Notes: generated from the letters alone by a model not told the origin. 64,000 nucleotides of DNA from Chitinophaga eiseniae (GCF_012641265.1 NZ_JABAHZ010000001.1:1302001-1366000); one strand, 5' to 3'. Shown: positions 7,684 through 16,259, counted from the stretch's first letter. A program made the numbers and translations.

Positions 7684-10209
7684 ATGGAAAACCGTTTCAT
7701 CGAAATAGACAGCCAGATAGGCACAAAGCGCAGGCGTAATGGCTATGCCAGTGCTGCATCTATTGTAGATAGATTTGCTAATTCATTTGATGCTGTAGAC
7801 TATACCGTACCCGGCCTGGTAGCCCCGCTACGGCAGCCAACCGGCATGGTGTGCTGGGCTACTGTTGCCACCATGATGATCAGCTGGCGGCGGCAGGCGT
7901 CTCTCTCCATTGAAACAGCCATGGGTAACATTGGCGCCATGTATCTCACGAAATTCAGAAACAACCAGGGCCTTAGCGCCTCAGAAAAAATACCCTTCCT
8001 GACGGCTGCCGGCATGCAGTTCGAATACCCGCAAAGTCTCACTGTTGCCGGTTGGGAGCATCTGCTGCGCAGCTATGGCCCCATATGGGTCACTACCGCC
8101 GAAGGCTCCGACGCCCACTTTGGTATACATGCGCGTCTCATGACCGCCATCCGCGGTAATGGCAATGCCGACGATACCCAACTTACCATTGTTGACCCGG
8201 CAAGCGGCACTACCTACCAGGAAAAGCTCGCCGACTTCCTGGTAAAATTTGAAAGAGAAGTACGTGTAAGCCAGGCCTGGGATGGCAGGATACAAATCGT
8301 ACATTTCGCTGCAGCAACTGCTACCGCTCATTCGCTGTCGGATGATAACTATACGGAAATAATGTCCGTCATTTCATCAGGGGGCGTAGATCTTATTAAA
8401 AGACTGGAAGGATTCAGGGCACAGCGGTACAACGACCAGGCCGGTCACTGTACTATCGGCTATGGCACCTTGATCCATAAAGGTAATTGTAACGGTAGCG
8501 ATCCTTCAGAACAACCTTATCTCAGCGGCATTGATGATGCCAGGGCTACCGCACTGCTTACTGCCCGCCTCAACGACTTCCAGCAGGCAATTAACCAACA
8601 GGTAACTGTAACGCTCAACCAGAACCAGTTTGATGCCCTGGTGAGCTTTGTATATAATATTGGTACTGATAATTTCCGGAGATCCACCTTACGCCGGCTG
8701 CTCAATCAGGGCAATTACAGCGCCGTTCCCACAGAAATGCGCAAGTGGGTAAAGATACGGCAGAATGGTGCGCTGGTGGACTCACAAGGGCTTATCAACC
8801 GCCGCAATGCCGAAATTGCGCTGTATAATACGCCAGTATCAGGTGCTGCGCAGTCGCTCTCCCTGGACTATACCAGTTATATGGCCGAAGCCAAACGTTT
8901 TGCGGAAGACTTTTCTGTACAGTCCGATTTTATCCAGCAATATGGCCAGAATGCCACAGATAGTATGCGTCAAACACGTGTACCCGCTTCCGTTACCCTC
9001 GCACAAGCCGCACTGGAATCAGGCTGGGGCAGGCATGCACCCGGCTTCAACTTCTTCGGCATTAAAGCGGGCGCGCACTGGACAGGCGCCACACAGCTGT
9101 TAACCACTACAGAAGTGCACAGCGATAATGACCGCAGCAGGCACCCCTACCCGGAAGTTATCTCCATAGAACAATTCACCGACAACAACGGTAACGTCAA
9201 ATACCGGTGGCGGGTAAAAGATACCTTCCGGTCTTACGCCAATGCTGCAGAAAGCTTCGTTGACCATGGCAATTTCCTTGTCAACAACAGCCGGTACCGG
9301 CCAGCATTCAACCATACAGACGATGGGCGGCAGTTTGCCAGGGAGATTGCGCGGGCAGGATATGCCACCGATCCCAATTATGGCGACACCCTTGTGCAGC
9401 TCATTGACCGTAACAACCTTACCCGTTTTGATGTGCCATCAACACCAGCGCCTGCCGGCAACGGCAGCACAGGCGCGCCAGCTGTGTCGGGAGCCAACAG
9501 CAGCACTATCCAGGAATTTGCCAGCGATATCCTTTCCGGCCCCAACAGGGCATCTATCCCACAGGCGATACGGCAACAACTGGAATATGTCAGGGATCAC
9601 GGCAACTATACGTTGAATGGTAACACCTTCACGCCGTCGCTCCCGCTGCTGCAAAGCATCGCGCAGATTATGTACTTCTCACTGGATCATAACAAAACCG
9701 CTAACCCGGCCTTCAGTATCCTCAGCTATATACGTCCGGCGTCCTCCCATCACTCCAATGGCACGGCCGTAGATATCAGCCATATTGACGGAAAACGCAT
9801 AGACGTCCGCAACCAGCAGCAATGCCTGGATGCCGTAGTGGTGGCCATTAACAACCTGGCTCCCGGCGCTTACGCATTAGGGCTACCGCGGCCGCCGTAT
9901 GCAGATGGAGCCGGTGCAGAACATGATTTTGCCACCTACAACAGGCATATCACGGTGTATAACGATACCCACCCACCTACCCTGATGACACAGTACCAGG
10001 ATCTGCCCACCACAGGTAACTTCTTCCTGCCTAACCGCTGGAACGAACATTCGCCTACCGGCAGCACGGCTACCGACTTAAATCATATCACCAATGAAAC
10101 ATCACGCAATACCCTGCGCACTGCCATCAATAATGCCCAGGGACGAGGGGTGAATATCCGCTACCTCTTTGCCGATGCGCTCGATCACCTGCATATTCAG
10201 GCGCTGTAA
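7684..10209 (+). CDS. Multidomain cysteine peptidase / GH24 lysozyme / GH73 glucosaminidase / LAS-like hydrolase
   Basis: Four enzymatic modules are visible in 841 residues. Residues 45-215 are a papain/C39-like cysteine peptidase with Cys57 in GMVCWATVATMM, His149 in IHARLMTAI and Asp171 in IVDPASG. Residues 235-390 match T4-type GH24 lysozymes, with the Glu-8x-Asp-5x-Thr pattern at Glu242, Asp251 and Thr257. Residues 400-590 match GH73/FlgJ-type glucosaminidases, with Glu445 in AALESGWGRHA. Residues 625-841 resemble LAS peptidases, with His689/His690 and Asp697 in SSHHSNGTAVDIS and His835/His837 in DHLHIQAL. Copies of the operon's short motif (AHSLSDDNY, AQSLSLDYTSY) sit between modules. 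There is no signal peptide. It is the last gene before a strong terminator. Likely roles are wall penetration, lysis or a secreted effector. Confidence 0.85.
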   Translation: MENRFIEIDSQIGTKRRRNGYASAASIVDRFANSFDAVDYTVPGLVAPLRQPTGMVCWATVATMMISWRRQASLSIETAMGNIGAMYLTKFRNNQGLSASEKIPFLTAAGMQFEYPQSLTVAGWEHLLRSYGPIWVTTAEGSDAHFGIHARLMTAIRGNGNADDTQLTIVDPASGTTYQEKLADFLVKFEREVRVSQAWDGRIQIVHFAAATATAHSLSDDNYTEIMSVISSGGVDLIKRLEGFRAQRYNDQAGHCTIGYGTLIHKGNCNGSDPSEQPYLSGIDDARATALLTARLNDFQQAINQQVTVTLNQNQFDALVSFVYNIGTDNFRRSTLRRLLNQGNYSAVPTEMRKWVKIRQNGALVDSQGLINRRNAEIALYNTPVSGAAQSLSLDYTSYMAEAKRFAEDFSVQSDFIQQYGQNATDSMRQTRVPASVTLAQAALESGWGRHAPGFNFFGIKAGAHWTGATQLLTTTEVHSDNDRSRHPYPEVISIEQFTDNNGNVKYRWRVKDTFRSYANAAESFVDHGNFLVNNSRYRPAFNHTDDGRQFAREIARAGYATDPNYGDTLVQLIDRNNLTRFDVPSTPAPAGNGSTGAPAVSGANSSTIQEFASDILSGPNRASIPQAIRQQLEYVRDHGNYTLNGNTFTPSLPLLQSIAQIMYFSLDHNKTANPAFSILSYIRPASSHHSNGTAVDISHIDGKRIDVRNQQQCLDAVVVAINNLAPGAYALGLPRPPYADGAGAEHDFATYNRHITVYNDTHPPTLMTQYQDLPTTGNFFLPNRWNEHSPTGSTATDLNHITNETSRNTLRTAINNAQGRGVNIRYLFADALDHLHIQAL

Positions 10210-10248
10210 ATATTGACCGGGGCCGCTAACCAGGTCATTATGCCCCCG

Positions 10249-10306
10249 GGTTATAAAAAAAGTGTGTATGGCTCTCAACGCAGCCATGCACACTTTTTTT
10301 ATAACC
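10249..10306 (+). terminator. Strong rho-independent terminator of the hydrolase operon
   Basis: Two 25-base arms (10249-10273 and 10282-10306) pair almost perfectly, with one G-U pair, around an eight-base loop. The arms carry A and T runs on their outer sides, so the hairpin can terminate from both directions. It lies 40 bases after the stop of the 841-residue hydrolase. Confidence 0.9.
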
Positions 10307-10506
10307 TGCCGGTAAATGAGAATAATGAGTCAAAATTGATTTTTCTCAATTTTTCTCTTGAAAAGTATCAATTAAAAGAGAAGAGATATAACCTAGCTTT
10401 GCCCCGCGTTATTGTTCTGAAAGCTAGCTACCTGATGAATTGCTGTTACCATTTGTAGCCACTTGCCTTTTATTGCTCACGCTAACATTCAGTTTACTCA
10501 GAATTT
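10307..10506 (+). promoter_or_regulatory. Intergenic region with weak promoter-like motif
   Basis: This AT-rich stretch lies between the operon terminator and the methyltransferase gene. TAGCTTTG at 10393-10400 fits the Bacteroidota -7 consensus TAnnTTTG, about 105 bases before the next start codon. No clear -33 TTTG at the usual spacing was found, so the call is weak. Nothing else is seen here. Confidence 0.3.
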
Positions 10507-11118
10507 ATGATCAAATCAACTTTAGACAATATGTCGTCGAAGCCCATTTGGTATGCAAATGATGCGGCGTTTGACTGGTTATACCCGGAGAGGATACAGC
10601 AATTATCAAAGCGGCATTGGACGCCCATGGAGGTTGCAAAAAAGTCAGCTAAATTTTTGTCCGGCGGGGCAGGAAAAAGAATCCTGGATATCGGAAGTGG
10701 TGTTGGCAAGTTTTGCTTAATAGGAGGATATTTTTTCCCCGAAGCAACATTCTCGGGCGTTGAGCAACGAAAAGAACTGTTTCATTTCGCGCAGGCCGCC
10801 AGGGAAGTAACGTGTAGGGGAAATGTTGATTTCATCAACTGCAATTTCACCCAGGTAGACTTTGACGAATATGATCATTTCTATTTTTACAACTCTTTTT
10901 TTGAAAACCTGGTTGATGAAGGGCAGATAGATCAGCAAATAGAATACTCCACCAGCTTATATAATTATTACGCCGGTTATATGTTTAAATCCCTGGAGAA
11001 TAAACCAAGCGGCACAAGACTGGTAACATTTCACAGCATGGAAGATGAAATCCCTCCCAGCTATCAATTAGTGGATGCTACAGTAGACTTCTTATTAAAA
11101 ATGTGGATAAAGAGATAG
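10507..11118 (+). CDS. Class I SAM-dependent methyltransferase
   Basis: The 203-residue protein carries a Rossmann-type methyltransferase core. Motif I is ILDIGSGVGKFCLIG (about residues 58-72), which binds the methionine part of SAM, and motif II is in ATFSGVEQRKELF, with Glu as the ribose-binding acid. A hydrophobic strand with YDHFYFYNSFFENL takes the place of motif IV. This is the full length expected for a small stand-alone methyltransferase. The substrate cannot be told. The next small gene follows after 27 bases, so the two are probably co-transcribed. An alternative start at Met9 is possible. Confidence 0.75.
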   Translation: MIKSTLDNMSSKPIWYANDAAFDWLYPERIQQLSKRHWTPMEVAKKSAKFLSGGAGKRILDIGSGVGKFCLIGGYFFPEATFSGVEQRKELFHFAQAAREVTCRGNVDFINCNFTQVDFDEYDHFYFYNSFFENLVDEGQIDQQIEYSTSLYNYYAGYMFKSLENKPSGTRLVTFHSMEDEIPPSYQLVDATVDFLLKMWIKR

Positions 11119-11145
11119 GTACAACTAATAATTAAAATTCAGATA

Positions 11146-11427
11146 ATGACAGCGGATAAGGATAGTTATTTATTATCAGTGACGGAAAAATTGAAATTGG
11201 CCCAAAATAATGAGCAGGTAGAGCTGATCATTTCAACTGCCTTCAATGGTATTGCACATGCCGGATACCAGGGAATACAAAAAACTTTCATCTCGCAGCT
11301 ACAGATCTGGCTAGAGCGTCTGTCTCCCCTTGATTGGAACAGCACTCAATGGGCATGTTTTCGCTATGCGCTAATTTATATAAAAAAGCCCTCTTTAACA
11401 GCATTAAGTGTGAGGATAAGCAGCTAA
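11146..11427 (+). CDS. Small unrecognised 93-aa protein
   Basis: The 93 residues start 27 bases after the methyltransferase gene and end 42 bases before the YoaK-like gene. The N-terminal 70 residues look like two or three amphipathic helices; no signal peptide, metal site or membrane segment is seen. I do not recognise it. The last 15 residues (YIKKPSLTALSVRISS) look less protein-like, so the frame could be a shortened form of a longer protein. Confidence 0.5.
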   Translation: MTADKDSYLLSVTEKLKLAQNNEQVELIISTAFNGIAHAGYQGIQKTFISQLQIWLERLSPLDWNSTQWACFRYALIYIKKPSLTALSVRISS

Positions 11428-11469
11428 ATTTTTCCATCAGAACAGTAAGATTGCACAAGCAAAATACAG

Positions 11470-12234
11470 ATGCTTCGTCATATAGGCAGAAAACGGAACT
11501 ACCGACATAATTTACGATTAGCAGTACTTCTATGCTTCACCGCGGGAATGGTGAATGCAGCCGGCCTATTTGCGTTCTCCGTATTAACTACTAATGTAAC
11601 CGGGCATGCGGCACTACTGGCACATAAACTGGCCACAGGTGATCTGAGATCGGCCCGTATGGTGGGTTTATGGCTGGTACTTTTTCTGGCCGGAGCATTC
11701 TTTTCCAGTTTTTGTATCGGAAGATCGGGACAAAACAGAAGATTGGGCTATACAGTTCCCATAATAGCTGAAATTACTATCCTTGTGCTCGTAGGTAGCT
11801 TCGGGTATACTTTTGATCGTTCGATTATAAAAACGGAATATTTTGCTGGCAGTCTTCTTTTCGCGATGGGCATGCAAAACGCCCTGGTATCCACCATCTC
11901 AGGCAATGTAGTTAGAACTACGCATCTAACCGGCATGTTTACAGATTTGGGGATTGACCTTTATGCGCTGATGTCAACATCACCTAAAAATAATGGCAGC
12001 ATTCGAAAGAAAATTATGCTACGGCTGGTGATCATATTTTTCTTTCTTACCGGATGTATTTTGGGAGGATATATCTTCCTACATTTAAAATATTATACTT
12101 TTTTCATCCCTTCCGTTACACTTGTCGTTGCCATGTTTTATGATGCATTCCGTGTTCGATTTTCAAAGATGGTTCACCGGATCAAAATACGGGACAGGAA
12201 AAATCAATGCCGATCTTCGGCCTCAGGATCATAA
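11470..12234 (+). CDS. YoaK/DUF1275 family membrane protein
   Basis: The 254 residues contain about six hydrophobic segments. The family pattern of DUF1275 (YoaK) is visible: a first helix with FTAGMVNAAGLFAF, then VLTTNVTGHAALLAHKLATGD, and a second half with FAMGMQNALVSTISGNVVRTTHLTGMFTDLGIDL (split here into GMQNALVST and RTTHLTGMFTDLG). The family is widespread and its function is not settled; a transport role has been proposed. The C-terminus is basic and cytoplasmic. Its end overlaps the end of the convergent DUF983 gene by 31 bases. Confidence 0.85.
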   Translation: MLRHIGRKRNYRHNLRLAVLLCFTAGMVNAAGLFAFSVLTTNVTGHAALLAHKLATGDLRSARMVGLWLVLFLAGAFFSSFCIGRSGQNRRLGYTVPIIAEITILVLVGSFGYTFDRSIIKTEYFAGSLLFAMGMQNALVSTISGNVVRTTHLTGMFTDLGIDLYALMSTSPKNNGSIRKKIMLRLVIIFFFLTGCILGGYIFLHLKYYTFFIPSVTLVVAMFYDAFRVRFSKMVHRIKIRDRKNQCRSSASGS

Positions 12235-12617
12235 CCTATATAAAAGGTCAGGTATAAAGTCCGGGAAAGCCTCATCAGCACAGGCATTGATAGGGTAAGT
12301 ATAATGCCATTCACGATTAGCCAATGAAAAATACTATTATCTCTCCACGTTATACCAAATATCAGCCAATACCAGGTTAAATTAAAAATGGAAAACATAA
12401 CTGCCAACACATAACTTACATATCCCGTTCCGTACCAAAATCCAATCTCGAGTTCTGTTCGCTGGCCACAAACCGGGCAATTATCCTGCATATCCAGTAC
12501 TTTATTTAAATCGTAGGGATTATCGTTCTTAAATAACTTCCCTTTTCTACAGCGTGGGCATTTATTCTTTAGAATACTTGAAATAAAACTCGATTTCTTC
12601 ATGCTATGTCTTTTCAT
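12204..12617 (-). CDS. DUF983 zinc-ribbon membrane protein
   Basis: The N-terminal part has two Cys pairs, CPRCRKGKLF and CPVCGQRTELEIGFWYGTGY, which form the zinc ribbon typical of DUF983. Two hydrophobic segments follow (about residues 65-90 and 95-115). Length (132-137 residues) is normal for the family, whose function is not known; members often lie near cytochrome oxidase genes, which is not the case here. Translation may start at Met6 (12602) rather than 12617, because MKKSSFISSILKNKCPRC is the usual kind of N-terminus. It converges on, and overlaps, the YoaK-like gene. Confidence 0.8.
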   Translation of the reverse strand: MKRHSMKKSSFISSILKNKCPRCRKGKLFKNDNPYDLNKVLDMQDNCPVCGQRTELEIGFWYGTGYVSYVLAVMFSIFNLTWYWLIFGITWRDNSIFHWLIVNGIILTLSMPVLMRLSRTLYLTFYIGYDPEAEDRH

Positions 12618-12661
12618 CTTCTTTCTCTTATTACCTGGCTGGCAGTTTTCTTTAGAAATAA

Positions 12662-13066
12662 TTAATGCGCTACGCTACTCCGAATTAACTTTTGGTAGTT
12701 TTCTGGTGACAAGAGAGGTTCCTGGTTGTGAAATTTCAGGGGCGTTACAAAAAATACCCATCCTTTGTCTTGTGGGCTCTCCAGGATCAGGTTTAGATTT
12801 CCGGATAGCTGCTGGTTCTGTCCGAGATATTTGCAGGGAATAGGAGCAAGTATAGGGATGATTTCGTTGGGGGTATGGATTTCAGCCACCACGGTTCCCC
12901 GGTCAATAATGCCTTTCGGACTGAACCATTTTATATTAATAATATTTTCAATACCCTTTAATCTAAATGAAGAAACACCCACAAATCCGACTGATCCGTT
13001 AACATCGATCCACTCGTGGTTAGACGTAAAATGGATCCGCGGGCGGGAAACTATTGATCTTTTCAT
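12662..13066 (-). CDS. GcvH-like protein lacking the lipoyl lysine
   Basis: The 134 residues follow the fold of glycine cleavage H protein: HFTSNHEWIDVNGSVGFVGV matches the family's start, and NQQLSGNLNLILESPQDKGW matches the end with its conserved Gly-Trp. In true GcvH the lipoylated Lys sits in a segment like VESVKAASDLYAP. Here that segment reads VAEIHTPNEIIPILAP, with no Lys. The protein is therefore unlikely to carry lipoate and probably does not serve glycine cleavage in the normal way. No gcvT or gcvP is nearby. It lies downstream of the nucleoside hydrolase on the same strand, with its own promoter-like motif at 13071-13078. Confidence 0.7.
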   Translation of the reverse strand: MKRSIVSRPRIHFTSNHEWIDVNGSVGFVGVSSFRLKGIENIINIKWFSPKGIIDRGTVVAEIHTPNEIIPILAPIPCKYLGQNQQLSGNLNLILESPQDKGWVFFVTPLKFHNQEPLLSPENYQKLIRSSVAH

Positions 13067-13070
13067 GCTG

Positions 13071-13078
13071 CAAAGGTA
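13071..13078 (-). promoter_or_regulatory. Candidate -7 promoter element (TACCTTTG) of the GcvH-like gene
   Basis: Read on the - strand, TACCTTTG is an exact match to TAnnTTTG and ends five bases before the ATG at 13066. Transcription from it would give an almost leaderless mRNA. No good -33 TTTG is seen at 19-21 bases upstream, which lowers confidence. Confidence 0.4.
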
Positions 13079-13165
13079 CCTTCGATACTGTTTGATTTAA
13101 CTGATACTTTGCAATGCAAAAATTGCGAAAAGTCATTTTTTCAGCACTCATCAACGCCGCTACCT

Positions 13166-14152
13166 TTACGGCGTCATCAACGAATCGAACTTTTCCGCAA
13201 TCCTGCCGGGATCAATACCTGCAGCAAACTCACTGATCAGATAATGCCGATTATCTCTTGGCGCCAAACGCCATACATTTGTCCCATCTTCGAAAATATG
13301 GTTATAGCCACGGTCTTCTAACCTGAAATAAGGCAGATATCCTTTGACAGCCACATACACGGCAATAATGTCGGCACTGTGGTGCCAGCTCCTGTTCCAG
13401 CCTTCCAGGAAAAGTTTATATGCATGCGCCATCGGGGTATGTTTATATTTTTCCTGGAAAAAAATCCTCCCCGTTTGTATACTATCAGCAAAAGCACCTC
13501 CTCCGGTGAAATATATGCGCGTGGGCCATTCCGCCACCACATGCTGGGTAGAACGGGGGTCTGGTTTAAAATTGCCCCAAGGATTTGGATCCAGATCGGC
13601 TGGATATCGGCCTCCCATACAAACCATGTGTTTTACCTTCTTTTTTACCAGGTCGCTGCCATTCAACCCGCTAAACTGGTCCGGTCCTGACTTTAGCAGG
13701 TTGGAAAGATTGGTAAGATCCCCCACTGTAACCACCACCACGCTGGTATCTTGTTGGGAGGCCAGTATTTTCCGATACAGCATGGTAGCATCCGGGGTAT
13801 TCTCTTCTAATTGGGGGTTATGCTTAAACTCACCGCAAAGGCTGCGTGCATACTTGGACTTATGGTATACCCCAAATCGTTGCACTGCGCCAATCGGAAT
13901 GTCTGGCCTGCCGTACCAGGTATTGATTACATCCACTACCCCCGGCGACCAGGGGTTAAGGCTGGATACCATAATAGCCAGTATTTCCGCATCTCCCTGA
14001 TGGGCAAAACCGTGGAGCATGGCCAGCGCCCCCACATCATCCACATCCGAATCCATGTCCGTATCAAAAATGATTTTTACATTTTGAGCTAAAGCAAGAT
14101 GGCACAAGAGCAGGTTAATGAGCAATAACCCGATAAACTTCGTTTGTTTCAT
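13166..14152 (-). CDS. Secreted inosine-uridine-type nucleoside hydrolase
   Basis: The 328 residues begin with a signal peptide (MKQTKFIGLLLINLLLCHLA then LAQ). The calcium-binding motif of nucleoside hydrolases follows as FDTDMDSDVDDVGAL (about residues 29-43), and other family features include VVVTVGDLTNL and VKHMVCMGGRYPADL. A calcium-coordinating Asp/His near the C-terminus is not certain: WHHSADIIAVYVAV fits the usual place of the DxxA motif. The family splits the N-glycosidic bond of ribonucleosides. The signal peptide places it in the periplasm or outside, which suggests nucleoside scavenging. Members in this phylum are often larger surface enzymes; this one is standard length. Confidence 0.85.
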   Translation of the reverse strand: MKQTKFIGLLLINLLLCHLALAQNVKIIFDTDMDSDVDDVGALAMLHGFAHQGDAEILAIMVSSLNPWSPGVVDVINTWYGRPDIPIGAVQRFGVYHKSKYARSLCGEFKHNPQLEENTPDATMLYRKILASQQDTSVVVVTVGDLTNLSNLLKSGPDQFSGLNGSDLVKKKVKHMVCMGGRYPADLDPNPWGNFKPDPRSTQHVVAEWPTRIYFTGGGAFADSIQTGRIFFQEKYKHTPMAHAYKLFLEGWNRSWHHSADIIAVYVAVKGYLPYFRLEDRGYNHIFEDGTNVWRLAPRDNRHYLISEFAAGIDPGRIAEKFDSLMTP

Positions 14153-14369
14153 TTGGTTTTACAACTTTTAACGGGGCGATTTTGGTGTGTTTTTCAAACG
14201 TGAAATATTCCCCTTTTGTAATAAGACGCGCAAATGAGGATTTAGGACCTATGGGATGATTTTTTTTCTTTCAACGACCGCAGGATAGTTACCTGCTTTC
14301 GGCTGCTCAATGATGAAACTGCAGTAGGTATTTCCTTTACAAATAGTATATTTAAGAAAATATAAATCT

Positions 14370-14720
14370 ATGTGTAGCCCCAAATTCCATAGATACGGTA
14401 TGCCTTTGCTGCTGATAGCCGGCATGCTGTGTATCAACAGTTGTTATTCCTATCGTGTGGCGTCCCACGCGCTCCCCTCCACAGATACGTCCCCGATAAA
14501 CAGCAAGCGGGCTTACAGCCTGTTCTGGGGCCTGCTTAACAACCCCCAGGTGATCAGCACACCGGTATGCGACTCACTGGGTGTAAACGGTGTAGCAGAG
14601 GTAACGGTCAAAACTAATTTCGGCAATGCGGTGCTGACCATTTGTACGCTGGGCATTTATTGCCCGGTCAGGATAGAATGGAAATGCGCCAAGCCCTGTG
14701 CGCAGGTAGATTCGTTGTAA
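14370..14720 (+). CDS. Bor-like outer-membrane lipoprotein
   Basis: The 116 residues begin with a lipoprotein signal: hydrophobic MPLLLIAGMLCINSC with the lipobox Cys at about residue 28. The rest resembles the Bor family of lambda (serum-resistance lipoprotein), with YSLFWGLLNNPQVIS, a conserved VNGVAEVTVKTNFGNAVLTICTLG split as VNGVAEVTVKTN and LTICTLGIYCPV. Four Cys in the mature part may form disulfides. Bor-like proteins occur widely in Bacteroidota and are not by themselves a sign of a prophage. It is separated by 30 bases from the oxidase gene downstream. Confidence 0.7.
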   Translation: MCSPKFHRYGMPLLLIAGMLCINSCYSYRVASHALPSTDTSPINSKRAYSLFWGLLNNPQVISTPVCDSLGVNGVAEVTVKTNFGNAVLTICTLGIYCPVRIEWKCAKPCAQVDSL

Positions 14721-14750
14721 TTCATCTCCTCACCCTGTTATTCATCTGCT

Positions 14751-16259
14751 ATGAAAATTGTTAAGCACGGCAGCTTTCCCTGGAGCAATCTGCATAATAC
14801 CTTTACGCAACAGGTAACCGATCTCTATGACCTGGCCAATGATGTGACCGGCACAACGTTACAGAATTACAATAATACGACCAGCGGCATTCAGCAAATC
14901 ATCAAAGATGCTATACAAAATAACACGTCCCTTCGTACGTTGGGCGGGAGCTGGTCGTTTTCTCCGATAGCATCCACCAAAGGCATTTTGCTCAACACCA
15001 AGCCACTGAATATTCGTTTTACCATTAACCGTAGCAGCACTGCCCCAGCCTATACCGGCGATGCCAGGCGACTTTGTCTTGCACAATGCGGTAACGGGAT
15101 CTGGGAATTGAACGACTTCCTCCACCAGCGGGGGCTATCCCTGTCGGCTTGTGGCGCCAGCAACGGCCAAACGATTGCAGGGGCCATTGCCACAGGCACC
15201 CATGGCGCTGCCATTGGCTTTGGCGCCGTACAGGAAGGCGTGGTGGGTTTGCATATCATTACCGGCCCCGATAAGCACATCTGGCTGGAAAGAGCCTCCT
15301 ATCCTGTTGTGGCCGATTCCTTTGCCAACAAACTGGGAGCAGCAATAGTGCGTGACGACGACGCTTTCAATGCCGCCGTCGTTAGCTTTGGCGCATTTGG
15401 TTTTATACATGGCGTTATGATCGAAGCAGAAGATGATTACCTGCTGGAATACTATCTGCGCCGCGTACCCTACGACGACGCCCTTATTCACCAGCTAACC
15501 ACCCTCGATTTCACGTATGCACATTTGCCCTATCCGAATGTTATCCCTTTCCACTTTCAGTCGCTTATCAATCCGTACGACCTCGACAAAGGCGCCTATA
15601 TGACCACTATGTACAAGCGTCCTTACCGTAACGACTACACCAAACCCAAACCAAACGGCGCAGGGATCGGCCCAGGCGACGATGCCCCGTGCTTTATTGG
15701 TAAACTGGCAGGCGTATTACCCGCGGCCGTACCGCTATTGGTCAATAAAGTACTGGCCACAAGTCTCACGCTACGTGAACAACAATACGGGCGGCTGGGA
15801 GAAATATTCAACAACACCACACTCCGTGGTAAAGTATCCAGTGCAGCAGTAGGCCTCCCCGTTTCCGCAATAGACAAGGTAATAACCGGATTGCTGCAGG
15901 TGAATAAAACAGATGGCCCGTTTGCCGGACTATTTGCTTTCCGCTTTGTAAAAGCTTCCAAAGCCACCATGGCATTCACACATTTTGCCCCTGTTACCTG
16001 TGTGTTGGAACTGGATGGCGTACTATCACCCGAAACCGGGCACTTTTATGAAGCCGTTTGGAATATGCTTGATCAGCTGAACATTCCTTTTACCTTTCAT
16101 TGGGGGAAGATGAATACGCTAACGCCTACACGTGTACGACAGATGTATGGCGCCAACCTCGATCAATTTCTGGCAGCGCGTGCGAGGATAGTAGACCCTG
16201 ACATGCTGCGGATTTTCAGTAATGATGCCATGCAGCAATGGGGAATTGATGCGGTGTGA
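14751..16259 (+). CDS. FAD-dependent oxidase of the aldonolactone/alditol oxidase type
   Basis: The 502 residues show the VAO-type FAD domain. The N-terminal FAD motif is TLGGSWSFSPIAS (about residues 63-75), and the pyrophosphate loop is SNGQTIAGAIATGTHGAAIG (about 137-156). The C-terminus has HWGKMNTLTPTRVRQMYG and a final DPDMLRIFSNDAMQ, as in aldonolactone and alditol oxidases. In enzymes with covalent FAD the first motif reads GGGHSxS with the flavin-linked His; here Trp takes that place, so FAD is likely bound non-covalently. No signal peptide is seen. The substrate (sugar, alditol or lactone) is not known. Confidence 0.75.
   Translation: MKIVKHGSFPWSNLHNTFTQQVTDLYDLANDVTGTTLQNYNNTTSGIQQIIKDAIQNNTSLRTLGGSWSFSPIASTKGILLNTKPLNIRFTINRSSTAPAYTGDARRLCLAQCGNGIWELNDFLHQRGLSLSACGASNGQTIAGAIATGTHGAAIGFGAVQEGVVGLHIITGPDKHIWLERASYPVVADSFANKLGAAIVRDDDAFNAAVVSFGAFGFIHGVMIEAEDDYLLEYYLRRVPYDDALIHQLTTLDFTYAHLPYPNVIPFHFQSLINPYDLDKGAYMTTMYKRPYRNDYTKPKPNGAGIGPGDDAPCFIGKLAGVLPAAVPLLVNKVLATSLTLREQQYGRLGEIFNNTTLRGKVSSAAVGLPVSAIDKVITGLLQVNKTDGPFAGLFAFRFVKASKATMAFTHFAPVTCVLELDGVLSPETGHFYEAVWNMLDQLNIPFTFHWGKMNTLTPTRVRQMYGANLDQFLAARARIVDPDMLRIFSNDAMQQWGIDAV

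Noticed and set aside
1..10209. Type VI secretion or extracellular contractile injection system
   Set aside because: No sheath, tube, baseplate or AAA ATPase signature is visible in these genes; only the hydrolases fit, which is not enough.
10213..10458. 81-codon frame after the hydrolase gene
   Set aside because: It runs through the operon terminator and its product looks random.
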